A stretch of 5,932 bases of DNA. It comes from Candidatus Falkowiibacteriota bacterium (lineage in GTDB: Bacteria > Patescibacteriota > Patescibacteriia > CAIXNZ01). Location of the stretch: NCBI GenBank assembly GCA_903920975.1, contig CAIXNZ010000093.1, positions 1 to 5,932 of the forward strand. The letters are read 5' to 3'. Each line of letters begins with the position of its first letter. Within the stretch, counting starts at the first letter, position 1. The translations under genes were made by a program, and so were the position numbers. The notes below the pieces were generated by a model, which ran no database searches, was not told where the DNA came from, and saw only the letters and a list, made by a program, of their open reading frames with translations. This document shows positions 3,854 to 5,932 of the stretch, one piece after another.

Positions 3854-5248
3854 TTATTGTATTTTTCCGTCAATCACTGACGCCACGGTAGAACAATTAA
3901 AATTATCAGACAGGTCTATACTGCAAACGCGGTAATAATAACCGCCAACGCTGGTTATATTAACTTCTTTATCCAGATAATCTTCCTGGCCAATTTTTCT
4001 GGTGGTCAGTTTATCAGCCGGATAAGCAGGTGAAAAATTATAAGCCGAGCGTAAAATCGCATATTCTTTAAAATCCTGGTCTTGATTTTTTGACCAGACT
4101 AATTTTACTCCGCTTTCTGAAATTGTAGCGCTCACAACCGGCGCTTGAGGAGGAATGGTATCCTTAATCGAAGTTTCTATTTTAATATTAGAAATTGTAC
4201 CGCAAGCCACATTGTCATTTGTTTTAAGCACGCAGATTCTATAATAATAGTTTTTATCTTTTTCAGCCAAATTATCTAGATAAGAATTTAAATCTCTATC
4301 TTCAGAAGATTTTATGACAGTATCATCAGGATATTTTGGACTAGTTTTAGTATCTGATCTGACAATTTGATAACTTTTAAAATCTGCATCAGCGTAAACT
4401 GACCAAGACAAATAAATACCATTATCTTTTATAGCAGCTGATAATTGCAGACTGTCTGTTATGGCCTCAAATTTTGGTGCATCTGTCATGGTCGCATTCA
4501 AACCTTTATCTAAATCAAAATTCCATTTATACCAAGCTTGTTTTGCCAAACTTGTTGCAGTAAAAGTTTCAATCTTCATCATCTCATTTTTGGATGATTT
4601 CAAATTTACCAAGGCTTTTTCATTAGCATCCAAACGGCTGCCTATGACAAAATTATTGCTTTTATCTAAAACCTCAACTCTTACGCTTCTCTCTATGTTT
4701 GAGACCGCCACATAATTTGCAGTGGCATTATTAATCACCTCAAATTTTGTGCCCAAGGCGGTTATTAAAACATCCAAAGCTTTTACTTGATAATTCGCAC
4801 CTTCGCTGAGATTGTAATAAACTCTGCCACTAAGTTCTTCTATTAAAAAATTTTTGTCCTCGGTGTTTCGCAAGACAATTTCTGTATTTTCTCCCAAACG
4901 AATAATTGAACCATTATCTAAATTTAAAACTGCCCGGCTATTTGATCCTGTTTTAATTTTGTCGCCTTGGTGCAAAATAGTATTTTTTATAGCCGTAATA
5001 TAACCCTCTTTTTTTACAGCCATTTGCACATCGCCCTCTGTTAATGACAAATTCAATAATAAATTATGGGAAATTTCGTGAATTTGATCCTGATTTAAAT
5101 TACTATCATTAGATTTGGAAACATCAATTTTAGAAAAATAATTTGTATAAAACCAATATATAAAACCTAAAACCAATAGAATAATTAAAATGATAATTAA
5201 CCATTTGATCGGAGTGGTTCTGCGTTTATAATAATAAATCGCGCTCAT
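3854..5248 (-). CDS. Membrane-anchored FecR-domain protein with two fibronectin-III-like domains
   Basis: 464 aa. A short basic N-terminus (KRRTTPIK) precedes one membrane segment (about 16-36), so most of the protein should lie outside the membrane. Residues about 68-215 form a FecR-like domain, with the typical GDKIKTG (95-101), RAVLNLDNGSIIRLG (105-119) and ELSGRVYY (138-145) pattern. A linker (about 220-265) leads to two related fibronectin-III-like domains, about 266-358 and 364-460. Both contain a W-S strand, a DFKxYxIxRS core, SPxYPxD and a YYYRxC strand. Cysteine pairs C339/C349 and C442/C452 occupy equivalent places and may form disulfides. No sigma factor or TonB receptor is nearby, so a FecR signalling role is unlikely; a surface-exposed structural or binding role is inferred. 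Its ATG overlaps the stop of the upstream glycosyltransferase (ATGA), with no clear Shine-Dalgarno, which suggests translational coupling. A terminator follows at 3807-3836. Confidence 0.88.
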   Translation of the reverse strand: MSAIYYYKRRTTPIKWLIIILIILLVLGFIYWFYTNYFSKIDVSKSNDSNLNQDQIHEISHNLLLNLSLTEGDVQMAVKKEGYITAIKNTILHQGDKIKTGSNSRAVLNLDNGSIIRLGENTEIVLRNTEDKNFLIEELSGRVYYNLSEGANYQVKALDVLITALGTKFEVINNATANYVAVSNIERSVRVEVLDKSNNFVIGSRLDANEKALVNLKSSKNEMMKIETFTATSLAKQAWYKWNFDLDKGLNATMTDAPKFEAITDSLQLSAAIKDNGIYLSWSVYADADFKSYQIVRSDTKTSPKYPDDTVIKSSEDRDLNSYLDNLAEKDKNYYYRICVLKTNDNVACGTISNIKIETSIKDTIPPQAPVVSATISESGVKLVWSKNQDQDFKEYAILRSAYNFSPAYPADKLTTRKIGQEDYLDKEVNITSVGGYYYRVCSIDLSDNFNCSTVASVIDGKIQ

Positions 5249-5932
5249 AGGCTTAGGAGCTTATAAATATATTTTTTAATATCAAATTCTTCTGCTTTTA
5301 TTCTAGCATTTTCAGCCAAATGTGGAAAATTGGCGATATTATTTTTACTTAAATTTAATTTATTGAGCAAGCTAAACTTATTGCCTGGCTCAAATAGATA
5401 ACCATTAACACCCTCCTGCACTAATTCGGGAATACCGCCAATAGATGCGGCAATCACTGGCGTGGCAAATTTATAACTGTCATATATCACGCTTGGTGAA
5501 TTTTCATAACACAGTGATGGCACAATTGTATAATGTACTTGTTTAAAAACTTCTTTGCCCAGCAAATTGGCGGAAATAAAGCCCAAAAACTCCAACCAGT
5601 CGGCATTTTCATATTTTTTCTTAAGTTCTTCTTCTAAACTTCCGCGTCCAACAATAAAAAGACGGCAGTTGCTCTGCTTGTTAAATTCGGCAAAAACTTC
5701 CAGTAAAAATGAAATGCCTTTATGCTTTTCTAATTGTCCCAAAAATAAATAATTAATTTTATTAGCATCTAATTTTTTTTGCAAAACATTGGCTTCTAAA
5801 ATTATGGGATTGGGCAAGACAATTTCCTTTGATTTTTTAAAAAAACCTCGTTTATGATAAAAATCCAAAAGCCACTTGGATGGCGAGACTATTACTTCGG
5901 GATTATTAAATAATTTTTTGTTAATTTTAATA
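5245..5932 (-). CDS. GT4-family glycosyltransferase, C-terminal part (5' end outside the window)
   Basis: The frame is open to the window edge, giving 228 visible residues. It is the C-terminal, nucleotide-sugar-binding half of a GT-B enzyme (glycosyltransferase group 1), which transfers a sugar from an activated donor, usually to a cell-surface glycan or lipid in the cytoplasm. Numbering from the window edge: linker VIVSPSKW (13-20) with IVLPNPI (37-43); the Rossmann start YLFLGQLEKHKG (61-72), the usual G-x-x-x-x-KG loop; LFIVGRGS (91-98); the donor-site motif ENSPSVIYD (143-151); and PVIAASIGGIPELV (158-171) with GxNGYLF (174-180). The conserved E-x7-E pair is E-x7-D here (E143, D151). A TTG at 5868 could be taken as a start, but conserved sequence continues upstream of it, so it is internal. 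The stop TGA overlaps the ATG of the FecR-domain gene by 4 bp. Sugar and acceptor cannot be told. Confidence 0.92.
   Translation of the reverse strand, partial: IKINKKLFNNPEVIVSPSKWLLDFYHKRGFFKKSKEIVLPNPIILEANVLQKKLDANKINYLFLGQLEKHKGISFLLEVFAEFNKQSNCRLFIVGRGSLEEELKKKYENADWLEFLGFISANLLGKEVFKQVHYTIVPSLCYENSPSVIYDSYKFATPVIAASIGGIPELVQEGVNGYLFEPGNKFSLLNKLNLSKNNIANFPHLAENARIKAEEFDIKKYIYKLLSL

Noticed and set aside
5245..5248. Alternative genetic code with TGA read as glycine
   Set aside because: TGA ends the glycosyltransferase at the expected length and overlaps the next ATG in a standard ATGA junction. All other complete genes end in TAA without in-frame TGA.
4461..5752. Plus-strand open frames 4461-4715 and 5555-5752
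   Set aside because: They are antisense to the FecR-domain and glycosyltransferase genes, with no independent support.
5866..5868. TTG at 5868 as the start of the glycosyltransferase
   Set aside because: The frame stays open upstream to 5932 and encodes conserved GT4 sequence (VIVSPSKW), so the TTG is an internal leucine codon.

Overview
The window is AT-rich bacterial DNA, about 33-35 % G+C in the flanking genes where I counted sample lines. Its gene content suggests a small-genome bacterium, perhaps of the Patescibacteria/Candidate Phyla Radiation type: a large Lys/Ile/Phe-rich multi-membrane protein, an anchored FecR plus fibronectin-type surface protein, and a GT4 glycosyltransferase. 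That assignment is inference; there is no rRNA or marker gene. The TGA that ends the glycosyltransferase inside an ATGA overlap suggests TGA is a stop here, so the TGA-to-Gly code of some Patescibacteria is unlikely.

Layout from left to right. (1) Positions 1-86, minus strand: the N-terminus of a small hydrophobic protein that runs off the window. (2) Positions 126-2180, plus strand: a 684-aa protein with many membrane segments and a soluble C-terminal domain, possibly a GT-C-type glycosyltransferase. (3) A strong bidirectional terminator at 2194-2223. (4) Positions 2222-3803, minus strand: a self-contained retron-like cassette. (5) A second bidirectional terminator at 3807-3836. (6) Positions 3854-5248, minus strand: a membrane-anchored FecR-domain protein with two fibronectin-III-like repeats. 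It overlaps by 4 bp the end of (7), a GT4 glycosyltransferase at 5245-5932 whose N-terminus lies outside the window. Genes 6 and 7 form a translationally coupled pair, probably for cell-surface or polysaccharide functions.

The most interesting part is the cassette. Read on the minus strand it contains, in order, a sigma70-like promoter (TTGACT, 17 nt, TAAAGT), a 253-nt structured RNA bounded by a perfect 9-bp inverted repeat, a rho-independent terminator, a strong Shine-Dalgarno, and a 407-aa reverse transcriptase starting at GTG. The repeat arm and the bases after it read CGCTGGTTA-GCGAG. From memory, retron-Ec86 has the same arrangement: its a1 arm ends in TTA, is followed by GCGAG with the branching G, and has its a2 partner (starting TAA) just before the RT gene. 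The long hairpin directly before a2 here fits an msd.

The RT is atypical. Its active-site box is YADN rather than YADD, the retron VTG box appears as ALGLN, and about 60 extra residues separate the active site from that box. No obvious effector gene or fused effector domain is present. I read it as a divergent, possibly effector-less retron with a higher G+C content than its neighbours, probably acquired. Retron identity rests on RNA architecture plus RT motifs seen by eye; no homology search was possible.
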